From contig NW_020953950.1 of the NCBI RefSeq assembly GCF_900497805.2, positions 1,286,884 to 1,350,883 on the forward strand: a stretch of 64,000 bases of DNA. Direction: 5' to 3'. Shown here one piece after another: positions 21,180 through 31,677 of the stretch (position 1 is the first letter of the stretch; every line of letters starts with the position of its first letter). The translations under genes were made by a program, and so were the position numbers. Source of the DNA: Vombatus ursinus (taxonomy: Eukaryota > Chordata > Mammalia > Diprotodontia > Vombatidae). The notes under the pieces were generated by a model. It ran no database searches. It had not been told where the DNA came from and saw only the letters and a program-made list of their open reading frames with translations.

Positions 21180-21405
21180 GTGTTGATAATGTGTTATAAT
21201 AGATAGACGGCTGGTCTTAGAGTCAAGAAGACCTGAGTCCAAATCTAGACTGCTACATCCTGGCTATGTGACCTTGGATAAGTCTTTTAACTTTTAAGTG
21301 CCTTAGGCAACTCTTTAGAGTCATAACCTGCAGAGAAGGTGTCAGCCTGCACTTGAAGAAGGAGTTCTTCCCTGGGAGTTCTCTATTCTAAATGAACTAA
21401 TATTT
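21180..21405 (+). mobile_element. CORE-SINE with a distinct 3' end
   Basis: 'gtcaagaagacctgagtcca', 'ctatgtgaccttggataagt', then the tail 'aggcaactctttagagtcat' and 'cagagaaggtgtcagcctgc'. It shares this tail with the SINE at 10,055-10,410. A (GATGGT)n-like run precedes it (about 21,145-21,180). Confidence 0.8.
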
Positions 21406-21420
21406 GTTTGATCTCCAGTT

Positions 21421-21760
21421 TAAACAAGTTGTTGTTATTGTTGTTGTTCGTCCTTCATTCTTTTTTTTTGTTGTTGTTATTGCTGTTGTTGCATAGGCAG
21501 TTGGGGTTAAGTGACTTGCCCAGGGTCACACAGCTAGTAAGTGTCAAGTGTTTGGTCTGAGGCCAGATTTGAACTCAGGTCCTTCTGACTTCAGGGCCAG
21601 TGTTCTATCCACTGCGCCACCTAGCTGCCCCTTCGTCCTTCATTCTTGAAGAGGACCCAGACATCAGGAAGGTGATGTCATGACTTGCAAGTGAATTGGA
21701 TTTAAGTGAGGGTGGGCTGTGCAAAGTCACCAGCCTCACTCTCTCCTCCCTAGGGAATGG
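21421..21760 (+). mobile_element. RTE-like retroposon fragment split by a SINE
   Basis: 'ttgttgttcgtccttcattc' resumes after the insertion as 'gaagaggacccagacatcag' and 'gcaagtgaattggatttaag'. The same family occurs at 24,200, 53,358 and 54,725. I place it with RTE-type elements because of its GTTGTT-type end and similarity to the MAR1 tail; the exact family is uncertain. Confidence 0.7.
21463..21631 (-). mobile_element. Young CORE-SINE
   Basis: T/GTT-rich tail, 'taggcagttggggttaagtg', ending 'gccacctagctgcccc'. Perfect 16-bp target duplication 'ttcgtccttcattctt' at 21,447-21,462 and 21,632-21,647. Confidence 0.96.
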
Positions 21761-21959
21761 CACTGTGGATTCGTCCTATAATTTAACTGTGTCTGCTTCT
21801 GCCTGTGAAAAGGGCTAAGAGATACAACAAACCCAGGGAATTGAAACTAGAGACATAGGAGCATCCATTTAAGTCAGGAAGACAAAATGAGCAGACCACA
21901 TAGGCCAGTGAAGATACCGTGGCTCCGATCCATGGCACTGACATTATTGGTGGTACGAT
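21761..21959. other. Single-copy sequence
   Basis: No repeat or gene recognised. Confidence 0.45.
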
Positions 21960-22403
21960 CTTGACTAAGACACCTGATGGGGGAGGCACCACAATAGTCT
22001 GAGCACCTGAGTTCAAATCTTCATGCTTGGACATGTATGATCTTGGACAAGATGTTTCATCTATCTGGGCCTCAGTTTCCTCCCCTGTAAAATGAAGGGT
22101 TCAACTACATGGCTTCTGAGGTCCCTTCCAGTACTATATGATTTCTCAGAGCTTCAATTTCCTAATCTGTAAAATGGGCATAATAATATATGCACTTCCT
22201 TCTTCACAGGGTAATGTGCAGAAAGTGCTTTTCTAGCCTTGAAAATCAACAGAAAAACGATTATTATGATTGTTTTATTGTGAAGGAGGAGTCATCTGGG
22301 TGCAAATTTGACCTCTGATACTTACTAGCTATGTGAGTCTAGGAACCTCGTATCATTTCTCTGGGTCTCTGTTTCCTCAACTGTAAAATGAGGCACCTTA
22401 GAA
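21960..22403 (+). mobile_element. MIR/MIR3 SINEs
   Basis: Copies at about 21,960-22,140, 22,141-22,275 and 22,285-22,403 ('tctgtttcctcaactgtaaa'). The last is continued at 22,851-22,895, beyond a DNA transposon. Confidence 0.8.
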
Positions 22404-22850
22404 CAGGGGTTCTTAAGTTGGGGTCAAGGGGCTACCTTCTACAGGAAGCCTTTCCCAATCTCCCTTAATTCTAGTGCCCTCCCTCTATTGATCATTTCCA
22501 ATCTCTCCTGTCCATCACTTGCTTGGACGTATTTGTTTGCATGTTGTCTCCCCCCCCTTTAGATTGAGAGCTCCTTGAGGGTAGAGACTGCCTTTTGCCT
22601 TTCTTTGTATTCCCAGCGCTTAACATAGTACCTGGTACATAGTAGGCTTTTAATAAATGTTTATTGACTGACTGACTAGATAGATTTCAGGAGGTACATG
22701 AATTTGGATGGTAGAAAATTGCATCTTTATTTTCACTAACCTGTAACTGAAATTTAGTTTTTCCTTCAATTACGACTTAAAAATATTATTGCAAGAAGGG
22801 GTCCATAGGTTTTAATGTGTCCATGATACCAAAAAAGTTAAGAACTTTTG
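22404..22850. mobile_element. Non-autonomous hAT element containing an L2 fragment
   Basis: Ends 'caggggttcttaagttgggg' and '...aaaagttaagaacttttg' form imperfect terminal inverted repeats. The inner right half has 'aagaaggggtccataggttt'. An L2 3' end occupies the middle. It lies in a MIR3, giving a three-level nest. Confidence 0.75.
22425..22680 (+). mobile_element. L2 LINE 3' end inside the hAT element
   Basis: 'ttgagagctccttgagggta', 'agtacctggtacatagtagg', 'taataaatgtttattgactg'. Confidence 0.88.
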
Positions 22851-23049
22851 GATTAAATGATCATTAAGGTCCCTTCCAGTCCTAAATCTATGAACCAGGT
22901 CCCTTCTTTTGCCCCATCAACAATGCTGAATGAATTCCTCTTTCCAAACACCTCACTGAGCTCTCAAACAATGGGACTCTGTTGTCTACACCTCCCTGAG
23001 GCTTACCTCCTGGGGAGCTGCTTCCAGATGCTCCCCTGAGGCTGAGTCA
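22851..23049. other. MIR3 tail then single-copy sequence
   Basis: The MIR3 tail 'aaggtcccttccagtcctaa' ends near 22,895; the rest is unassigned. Confidence 0.55.
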
Positions 23050-23351
23050 CTGAAAGACTGGTGCCAAAATGATCAATAACCCTATTAAAATAAAGTTTAA
23101 ATCTCTAGTTAAAAAAAAGACCATGCAAATCAGGCAACTCTGAGGTTTCACCTCACAGTCGGCAAATGGGCAGAGATGGCCAGAAATGGAAATAACCAAT
23201 GTTGGGGGTGGGGGTAGGGGGCTGTGGGAAGTCACACTGGTATACTCTTGGCAGATCTGTGCATTTGACTGTCTGTTCTGGAAAAGTAATTTGGAACTAT
23301 TTGAGAGAAGTTACTATTTGATCAAGAGATCCCACAACTGGAAATTTATTT

Positions 23352-23497
23352 ATTTATTTAGGCAATTGGGGTTAAATGACTTGCCCATGGTCACACAGCT
23401 AGTAAGTGTCAAGTGTTTGGTCTGAGGCTGGATTTGAACTCATGTCCTCCTGACTTTAGGGCCAGTGCTCTATCCACTGCACCACCTAACTGCCCCT
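23352..23497 (-). mobile_element. Young CORE-SINE in the L1
   Basis: 'aggcaattggggttaaatga' to 'ccacctaactgcccc'. Perfect 13-bp target duplication 'tggaaatttattt' (23,339-23,351 and 23,498-23,510). Confidence 0.96.
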
Positions 23498-23554
23498 TGG
23501 AAATTTATTTCAAGGAGACCAGAAAGGGAGGAAAAGATCCCAATAATTATCACA

Positions 23555-23873
23555 ATAATAACGGTTAGTATTTATATAGTACTTTAAAATGTACAAAGCA
23601 CTTTACAAATATTATCTCATCCTCACAATAATTCTAAGAGGTAAATGTTAATATTACCACATCTTTTACAGATGAAGAAACTGAGGCAGGCAGAGGCTAG
23701 GTGACTTGTTCAGAATCACAAGCTAGTAAGTATCTATAGCCAAATTAGAACTCAGTTCTTCCTGACTGCAGGTGGAGCACTCTAGCCACTGTGCCACCTC
23801 ATTTTCTTTTTTTTCTTTTTCTTTTTCTTTTTTCTTTCCTTTTCTTTTCTTTTTTTACCACCTCATTTTCTAT
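23555..23873 (-). mobile_element. THER/MIR-type SINE, full length, with an adjacent TTTTC tract
   Basis: 'ttagtatttatatagtactt', 'ttacagatgaagaaactgag', ending 'ccactgtgccacctc'. A TTTTC-rich run (about 23,811-23,858) follows, flanked on both sides by 'ccacctcattttc', which suggests local slippage or a small insertion at that point. Confidence 0.88.
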
Positions 23874-24199
23874 GGAAGCCCGTTTTGATGTAGCAAGGTA
23901 TTAGATACCAAGTAGCTGCCCAGGCACCAAGGAATGGCTGAACAAACTGGGATATACATGCATGTAATAAACAATTACAGTATCATAAGAAACATTACAT
24001 TTGATGAGGAATTCTGAGAAAATTGAGAAGACTGGCAGGTGCCAATGCAAAGTGAAGAGAGAACAATACATATCCCCACAATAATATCAAGGAAATCAAC
24101 ATTGGAAGTGATTAGAATTTAGATCAAGGAAATGCCTAATGGGGGCGTTTGAGCACTGGTGATAAAATACATCTCCTCCTTGGCTGATTAGTGGGGTAA

Positions 24200-24326
24200 C
24201 ATTGTTGTTGTTGTTGCCCTTTGTTTTTGAAGAGGACCAAAATGACATCACTGTGTTAGAGTCAAGTTTTAGCGTGTCTGACAGTGGCTGATCAGACTCA
24301 TTCAAGCTCGGAATACCACCGGCCAC
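24200..24326 (+). mobile_element. RTE-like retroposon fragment in the L1
   Basis: 'ttgttgttgttgttgccctt', 'gaagaggaccaaaatgacat', 'ggctgatcagactcattcaa'. Flanking duplications of about 19 bp with two differences ('ttggctgattagtggggtaa' near 24,180 and 'ttggccgattagtggggcaa' near 24,327). Confidence 0.85.
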
Positions 24327-24440
24327 TTGGCCGATTAGTGGGGCAATAAGGGGACAGAACGAAGCATATGCTGGCAAACACGGTCAACATGTCTGCAAGT
24401 TTTGCTTAAATGTTCTCTATCATAAGGGAAGGTTCTTTTT

Positions 24441-25260
24441 TTCTGGGGGGGGGTATTGGAAAATGATAATGATTTTTTAAAAGATCAATACAAGATTTAA
24501 AGAAGTTTAAACCAATGATAAGTAGAACCAGTGCCCTCCGCCATAGCAGAAACCCACCTGAGGATGGCCAGATACCAGTTTTCTTTCTTACCACAGTGCT
24601 GAGCACATAGTAGGAGCTTAATGAATGTTGATTGATCGATTGATGGATTTCTTTGTGTCACCAGAGTCTTACCTAAAGAAGCTCTGTCCATGTTGATGAA
24701 AAGGTTGCTGAGTAGAGGAACGAATCAGGAACTTCCATCCCAGAAGGGTAGTGCCAGAGAAGAAGAGTTGGGCACTTGGGCCACATAAAGTGGAGTACAT
24801 TCAAATGAAGGCCCCTCTAGGGCTGTGGCCATGCCTGGTGGGTTCTTGGTATTGCCTCACTCACAGAGGCAGCTCATTAAATATGAAACGATCATGGGCA
24901 TCCAAGCGTAATAAAATTACTCAAGCTGAAATCTGACCCCTGCCTGGCCTGTGGTTTTATTACTTAGATCATAAGAACAAATTACCTTTTTTATGATCCA
25001 AACACATCCTGAATACCCACTGTCATCATTGTCCTCATCCTGAGTGTTGATCTGAGCACCTGGTCCAGCCAGGGTGCTGGGCTATGGGTAAAGAGCGTTA
25101 ACTATCTATAACCTTGGGATTACTTTGGGTATGTGGCTGTGCCACCTAGCTGCCCATAATACAGTATACAATACAATATAATACAGAGCTGGAGAATTAA
25201 CCCAGAATCACAGAATTCAGTCTAATAATACATGAAATCGATCCTCACTATACCATACCT
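24441..25260. other. Mostly single-copy sequence with a short L2 tail
   Basis: L2 tail at about 24,585-24,655 ('ctgagcacatagtaggagct'). The rest, including 24,660-25,250, is unassigned and holds no gene I recognise. Confidence 0.5.
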
Positions 25261-25261
25261 G

Positions 25262-25512
25262 GGGGCAGCAAGGTGAGGCAGTGGATAGAGTGCCAGGCCT
25301 GGAGTCAGGAAGACCTGAGTTCAAAGATGGCCTCAGACACTTAATAGCTGTGTGAGCCTGTGCAAGTCACTGAACTATGTTTGCCTCAGTTTCCTCACCT
25401 GTAAAACGAGCTAGGGAAAGAAATGACAAACCACTCCATTATCTCTGCTGAGAAAACCCCAAATGTGGTCACGGAGAGTCAGACACGACTGACAAATGAC
25501 TAAACAAAAACA
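25262..25512 (+). mobile_element. MAR1-type tRNA-RTE SINE, full length
   Basis: 'aggcagtggatagagtgcca', 'gtttgcctcagtttcctcac', 'gagagtcagacacgactgac', ending in an A-rich run. Confidence 0.95.
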
Positions 25513-26051
25513 AATTTTAACTCTCTGCTCCTGGTTCCGCCCTTGGGTAAAAAAGAACCCATTGAGTATTGGTGGAGAATCTACCCTGTGCTGAGAGAGA
25601 AGAATCACTTCCTAGAAAAAAATTATTACCTAAAACTCACAAGTTATATTTTTAACACTTGAAATGAATGGAAAGTTTGAAAGAGGGCTCTGGACCTGAG
25701 CAAACATAAATCTTCAGTATCATATACGTCTGAGAACTTCCTGTCATCTACGACAGAGATCCCGAATGGAAATTGCAATTGAAAGATGAGAACTCGCCAG
25801 GTTCCCTCAGGTTTGTAAAGAGTGCTAGGTTATTCGGGTGCGGAAGCAGTAGGGGACATATTATTGCTCCCTTCTTTGAATTAGTTGAGAGGTCCAGAGA
25901 GATGTTAGTGTGTTAGTTATCCCAGTTTCCTAGAGTCTCCAGGCCAGTTCTCTTCTGAGGCTTCCCCCACGCCCAAGAAACTCAAAAAGTACTTTGGAAA
26001 TTGCGATCGAGATTAGAAATAATCAGAGGGAAAAGGAGCCGTCAATATAAA
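25513..26051. other. Single-copy sequence
   Basis: No repeat or gene recognised with confidence. Confidence 0.45.
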
Positions 26052-26310
26052 AATATTTCTTGTTGCTCTATTGGTAAGAGTGAAAAACTGGAAATAATGT
26101 CTGTGTCCAATATTTGGAGAAAGGCTAAATAAATTATGATGTATTAACATAATGGAATGTTATGGTACCATAAAAAAAGATAAATATGAAACATATGACA
26201 AAATGTGAGAAATCCTCTGTGAAGCGGGGCAGATGGAAAGCAGAGAGATCAAAACTATGTACATGTTAACTGCAGCTATTTAAAAAAAAAAGAAGAAAAG
26301 AAGGAAGGAA
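26052..26310 (+). mobile_element. L1 LINE 3' fragment
   Basis: 'ggtaagagtgaaaaactgga', 'aataatggaatgttatggta'-like block and an A-rich/GAAG end at 26,280-26,313. Short truncated copy of the same L1 type as at 23,050. Confidence 0.75.
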
Positions 26311-26400
26311 GGAAAATGATGGAGGAGGGGGGAGATGCCAATGCTGGGTAGGGCTGAATGTTCATTCCTTTGGAGTCTGCCTTGTGAAAGGCTGAAGGTA

Positions 26401-26533
26401 TAGGGGTGGGGAACCTGAGGCCTCGAGGCCACATGTGGCCTCCACAGAACAAAGTTTGGATTCAGTAAAAGGGCCGCACTTGGGGACCTAGAGAGCCACA
26501 TGTGGCCTCGAGGCCAAAGGTTTCCCACCCCTG
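26401..26533. mobile_element. Short hAT element with terminal inverted repeats
   Basis: 'taggggtggggaacctgagg' at one end and the complement, 'aaaggtttcccacccctg', at the other; 'cctcgaggccacatgtggcc' and its mirror lie inside. About 133 bp, so a deletion derivative (MITE). No clear 8-bp duplication. A partial relative lies at 61,966. Confidence 0.85.
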
Positions 26534-27202
26534 ACATTGGGCCAGATTTTACCCATTTCTACCTGTTTTTTGGGTTGTATGTTTTTATTGACGATGGTTA
26601 AGCATGGCATAGGGGAAAAAAAGCTCAGAAGACAAGGGTTTGGATTCCAATCCTATCCTTTACTCTCAGTGTAGGCAAATCACATCACTTCTTGGACCTC
26701 AGAAAAGCCTAGGAAAAAAGTTGCCATATCACCTCCAAATTCATGACCATGATTCCAAGTTTTTAACTACAATAAGTGAATAAACAAGTAGCCAGATAGG
26801 CAGGCAGACAGTCAGGCTGACAAACAGATAAAGCCTCAGTATTCTGTGTCCTGTGCATATCTCTGACTTAGGGAAAACTTTGGTATTTGAACACTGATAT
26901 TGCAGATTTCAGGACAGTCACCAGGATTAGTGAATGAGCTAAATATATCACTTGACATAAGTGGAAGGGGGCTGTGACCTGTCAGAGGAGTTGTAGAAGA
27001 GATTCTTCCATGAGGGCTTAAGTTGGAGTAACTTTCCCAGGTCCCTTCCACCTGTGAGAGCCTGTAAGGAGAATGTCCTAGGATTTGATTTTTCTTCCAC
27101 ATACAGAGGTGGTCTGAGTTGTAACTGGGGCAGAGTGATTTGGGGCTTTAGCCTAGGGTGCTGATATTAGAAGGCACAGGAGAGTGCTTGCTTGTATGCC
27201 TT
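26534..27202. other. MIR3 relic then single-copy sequence
   Basis: MIR3 on the plus strand at about 26,590-26,750 ('tgtaggcaaatcacatcact'). About 26,760-27,200 is unassigned. Confidence 0.5.
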
Positions 27203-27450
27203 TTGTAGCTAACAGCTAGCATTCATATAATGCTTTAAGGTTTACAAAGCACTTTTAAAAATATTATATCATTTTACCCTCACAACAACTCTGAGAGGTA
27301 AATGCTATTATTATCTCCATGAGGAAACTGAGGAAGACGGAGGTGAAGTGACTCCTTCATGGTCACACATCTAGTGTTTGGGGAGGGAGGATTTGAACTC
27401 AGGGACTGACTCCAGGTCAGGTGCTCTACTCACTGTGATATCTTGTTACA
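27203..27450 (-). mobile_element. THER/MIR-type SINE, near full length
   Basis: 'ctagcattcatataatgctt', 'accctcacaacaactctgag', 'aggatttgaactcagggact'. Confidence 0.9.
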
Positions 27451-27829
27451 AACAAGTCAGTAGCAAGTTAACAAGAATAGTTAAAATAGGAAGCTATGTG
27501 ATGGTGCTTCCTCCCCGACCAGGACTGCATCCCAGGGATTCCCCACCCTCACCCCAGCCTGGCCCTCTCTTTCCCTTTCTCTGAAGCAGCCTTATGGTGC
27601 CTTGGGGTCCATCCTCACCTTTCCCCCCCAACCCAGGCAAATGAACTTCTTTGATCACCACAGTTGCTAGTTATGGCTCTGGAGTCAAAGATGTGCAGTC
27701 AGAGGCCTAGGCTTAACTAAGCATACAATGAAAGCAACCAGAGAGCTAATTAAAGCGTCAGGTTCTTAGAAAGTCTCACTTCACCCAAACTGGAAAGGGG
27801 CCATTGCATCCCAAGCTCTAATCAGGTCC
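27451..27829. other. Single-copy sequence
   Basis: No repeat or gene recognised. Confidence 0.45.
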
Positions 27830-28027
27830 TAGGATCATGGATTTAGAACTGAAAGAAACTTCAGAGACTATTCCAACCCCATAATTTTACAAATGAGGAA
27901 ACTGAGGACCAAAGAAGTCAAGCAATTTGTCCAAGGTCTCACAATTGATAAGAGGCAGAATGAAGATATGAACCTACCTCCTTGGCCTCGATCTCCAGGA
28001 CGCTTTTTACTGTATGTGCCACAAACA
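27830..28027 (-). mobile_element. MIR3-type SINE
   Basis: 'aatgaggaaactgaggacca' and 'aaggtctcacaattgataag'. Confidence 0.75.
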
Positions 28028-28270
28028 GGGCAGCCAGGTGGTGCCATAGAGGATAGAGCGCCAGGCCTGGAGTCAGGAAGACTCCTTTCCCTGAGTTCAA
28101 ATCCAATCTCAGACACTTACTAGCTGGGTGACCCTGGGCAAGTCACTTCACCCTGTTTGCCTCAGTTTCCTCATCTATAAAATGAACTGGAGAAGGAAAT
28201 GACAAATCACTCCAGTGCTCTGCCAAGAAAATTCCAAAAGGGGTCATGGAGAGTCAGACTGAATGACAAC
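28028..28270 (+). mobile_element. MAR1-type tRNA-RTE SINE, full length
   Basis: 'gggcagccaggtggtgccat', 'tgggcaagtcacttcaccct', 'ctggagaaggaaatgacaaa', ending 'cagactgaatgacaacacca'. Confidence 0.95.
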
Positions 28271-29079
28271 ACCACTATATGGCCTTAAGATAGCATCCAT
28301 CCTTCCATCTTTGGGCTGAACATTTTCCCCCACCCAGCAAACCTTTGAGGTATAGTAGGACAAGCATTGGACTTGAGACAGAAGACCTAGGTTCAAATCC
28401 TGGTTTCCCATTTCTACCCAGGTGAGCCAGCTTAGAAGGATCTCTGTTCCCCTTGTCTAATGCTATTTGACAGATCCTCTCCACTCTTAAGATGCCCTTT
28501 CTCTCTCTTCATACCCCATTCCTTCTCTGGAACCTTCTATATCTGGAATCTTCCATGTTGGAAACTTCCATTTCTATCTCTCCTTCAACCTTACTGCTTT
28601 GAAGTCCCCTCACTGTGATTTCAGGAGTGGGAAGCCAATCAGATGGGTCTGAGTGAGGGACCCCCCTCTCCTTTGCCATGAATTACATGGCAGGAGAGAT
28701 TCCTAATCAGCTGTGTAGGATAGCCCAGGTGTCTTACTTAGAACAATAGGAAGAATGACTGATAACCTTGCATGGCCAGAGTGCTAGGGCAGGCAGGAGG
28801 ATGCCCTCACCAGGATCACTGACTTCCCTTCTTCCTGTTGAAGGACTTGAGAACCATCACACCCAATACAGGAATTCAGTGTATGCTGCCCCTTCCAGAG
28901 GCATCATATCTTTATCCTTCAGGTGAGAATGACCATGACTCATTGCTTCCTCTACCTTTTCTACATCCCCTCCTTAAAAACACAATACCTGCCCTTGATT
29001 TGATAAAATGTGCTTGTAAGAAAAGACCTTTTGAGCTCATATGTCTCTATGAAAAAAAAACAACACATACACACAGTAG
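28271..29079. other. MIR3 relic then single-copy sequence
   Basis: Plus-strand MIR3 at about 28,350-28,490 ('agacctaggttcaaatcctg'). About 28,500-29,080 is unassigned. Confidence 0.5.
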
Positions 29080-29210
29080 CAATAGATTAAGATACCATGT
29101 GATCTGGGACAAGTCACTTTCTGGACCTCAATTTTCTCAGCTAAAAAATAAGGAAGCTAAACTAGATGAACCCTAACATCCCTTCCAGTTCTAATTTCCA
29201 GAGTTCTATG
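29080..29210 (+). mobile_element. MIR3 SINE
   Basis: 'gatctgggacaagtcacttt' through 'catcccttccagttctaatt'. Confidence 0.8.
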
Positions 29211-30130
29211 ATGAGTCAAGCTGCCAGTTGGCTAAGTCTACAACTCTCAGTTGAAATAGTCACATTTAGATTCAGGGCACAGAACCTACCCATACTTCAG
29301 TTCCCAGATATATGTTCCTACTAATGGGTTCAAATCAACTTGGATTTGAACCATGTCACCATTCTGGAAGAGGCCATCTGGCTTTTTGGAAATATTCCTA
29401 ATGTGATCATCATTTTTGGCATGGGTGGGTTCCAGGAAACACTGATGGGGGCTCTTCTTCCTGTTTCTATTGTCCATGGCAGAGCTCTGGGGAGCCCTGG
29501 GCTATGTGCTTAAGAAGAAAGGGTAAAGAATCTGAACCACGGTGTGGGGGAGGCCTTTAAGGACAATATCATGAGCTTGTTGCCTCCTAGGCAGAGCCAG
29601 CCACCCTAATTTCCCAAGCCCTTTAATGTCATCTGATAACCACATGTTTGATGCCAAACCGCACACCCCAGCTGTGTGAGATAAGCAGCCCCACAAAGAT
29701 CACAAAGCCTCTGTCTTCACAGCAAGGCCCATCACTTGCTATCTCTTCCTCATGAAAGTCTCTGATTTCTGAGTCCTTCCCAGATGTCCCTGGAAATGGC
29801 AGAAATGGAAAACAAATCCTCAAATCGGTGGGTGGGGAGCCAGATGGAATGTTTGACACCTTTAGCCAAAATGATTTTTCCCCCAAGACATATTAGAAAG
29901 ACTGAAGAGGCAGTATGGGGCACAGGCTGGTCTTGGGGTCTAAAAGGGCCAGATTCAAGCCTTGACTCTCCTACACACATGCCATGTAAAAAAGCACAAA
30001 TCTCTTCACCTCCTGGTCCCTCCAAGCAACTTTCCATACCATATAGAGCAAGACCCTCTACGACACCCCCTACCCCAGAAAAAAAAGAAAGTGGGAGAAA
30101 GTAGAGGGGAAAGGGAGAGAGTGAGATGGG
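29211..30130. other. Single-copy block
   Basis: About 0.9 kb without a recognised repeat except a MIR trace near 29,900-30,020. Several short minus-strand frames (29,286-30,037) are open but resemble no protein I know. Confidence 0.4.
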
Positions 30131-30290
30131 ACCATGGGAGTTACTGATGGAAGGAACCTTGGAGACCCATTAGTCAAACTCACTCATTTTCAGAGGAGAA
30201 AACATGCCAAGATGGGGAAATGATTTGCCCAGGTCACACCCAGTAGCAGAGCTGAGATTCAGAACCAGATCTTCAGTCTTTCAAGAATGT
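30131..30290 (-). mobile_element. MIR3-type SINE
   Basis: 'gaaggaaccttggagaccca' then 'atgatttgcccaggtcacac'. Confidence 0.7.
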
Positions 30291-30424
30291 GCTCATTCCA
30301 AAGAGAGGAAGAGAGTGGTGGGTTTTCAAGCATTCCTTGGGAACGAGATGTCTGTGCAGATGAGCAGTCCAGGAGACAGGGGCCAGGTTTCTAGAGCTGG
30401 TCTGGACTTTTGGCATCCCCAAGT

Positions 30425-31090
30425 CAAATAAAAACAGAGCAAGCATTTATTAAGCACCTACTGTGGGCAGAGAACTCTGGATTAGGTACTGAGGGAAGAT
30501 ATAGTTTATAAAAGATACAGTCCTTGTTCTCATGGACCATTCGGTCTTAAAAAACAGGGACAGAGATAGCTATGATTCACAGTAGAACATAAGAAGGTAA
30601 TTAGAGGGTGAGGCACTCCATCAGAGAGGGGAGTGAATTAATTGGCTGTGGAGGAGAAAAACCTGAGTTCAAATGTCCATCTCTGATACCAGCTGTGTAA
30701 CCTTAGACAAAAACCAATGAACAAAAACAGATTGAATTGAATGGTTTTTGAGGTCCCTTCTATCTACGATCCTATGAGAAGTGCTATGTAAGGTCCCGGG
30801 ACATTTATTACCAAAAATATCAGGGGAAACTTCCTAGAAGTGGTAGCATTGGAACTGGGTTTCAAGAGAAGGTGGGAATTCCCTCCCAATGGGCAAAGAG
30901 ATGGGGGAAAGGGATCTCAGGCAGAGGGAATGACTTCAGCAAAGACAAGGAGTGGGGAGGGGAGACTTGAACAAAGATATGGAGGTAAGAGGGCACAGGT
31001 GATTCTAAGGAGGCATCTGAAGGTGATGCAGAATTCTGTTGGCACATTGAACTAGATGACCTTTGAGAAACCTTCCAAGTTTAAGACTGT
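30425..31090 (-). mobile_element. L2 LINE 3' region interrupted by a MIR3
   Basis: Reverse L2: 'aagcatttattaagcaccta' and 'cagtccttgttctcatggac', continued at about 30,810-30,980 ('aacttcctagaagtggtagc', 'caggcagagggaatgacttc'). A plus-strand MIR3 lies between (about 30,640-30,790). Confidence 0.75.
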
Positions 31091-31677
31091 GAATGTAGGA
31101 TGGGATTGCAGAAATACGAAATAGAAAGCCATCTCAGGTAATTGAGGGAGGGAAGGCAGGGCAGGGCATTTTTGTTGTGATCAATGGAAAGCTCTGGCTT
31201 CTATTCCCCACAAAGGGTTAAAAGCCAACGGCTGCCTCATTAAGAGCCCTGAATGACCTTCTGTTTGGGGAGAACTCTGAGCAAGGGATTGGTCTATTCC
31301 CAGTTTTCATTCCTTTTTCCTTTTCCAGCAAAGAAACAAGGGCTTTGTTTCTGGAGAAGTTGCTCATCAACCCCACCTGCTCTGCACACAGCTGGGGCCG
31401 GGCTCTCCACAGGGCCTGGGATTGTGGGAATCTTGGCTACTCCAGAATGCTGGGCACGAGGCAGCCCCTCCCCCCCGCAATGCCTAGCTCTGGGTCACAC
31501 CCACAGCCTCTTCCTGTTGGAACTACAGCTGTGGAGGGGGGTACAGATGAGATGGGGGTAGGGAAAGGGGAGGAGGCTGGGAAGATGGCAGCTGAGGTGA
31601 ATGTGATGTCATGCTGAAGACTCATCCCAGCAACTCGGACAGCGGGTCTCAGAGACCATCTACAGGCTCAATTCTAG
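31091..31677. other. Single-copy sequence
   Basis: No repeat or gene recognised; somewhat GC-rich at 31,370-31,560. Confidence 0.45.

Larger units (their letters stand above)
23050..24440 (+). mobile_element. L1 LINE 3' region (marsupial type) with three insertions
   Basis: Recognisable L1 3' landmarks in order: 'caactctgaggtttcacctc' (about 23,134), 'gtaatttggaactatttgag' (23,286), 'ggaatggctgaacaaactgg' (23,932), 'gaggaattctgagaaaattg' (24,006) and 'gacagaacgaagcatatgct' (24,353). Interrupted by a young CORE-SINE, a THER/MIR SINE and an RTE-like fragment. It is 5'-truncated and heavily diverged. Confidence 0.85.

Noticed and set aside
29286-29477. 63-codon minus-strand frame (FQNGDMVQIQVDLNPLVG) as an exon
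   Set aside because: Composition is plausible but there is no recognisable homology, no splice sites and no support from neighbours.
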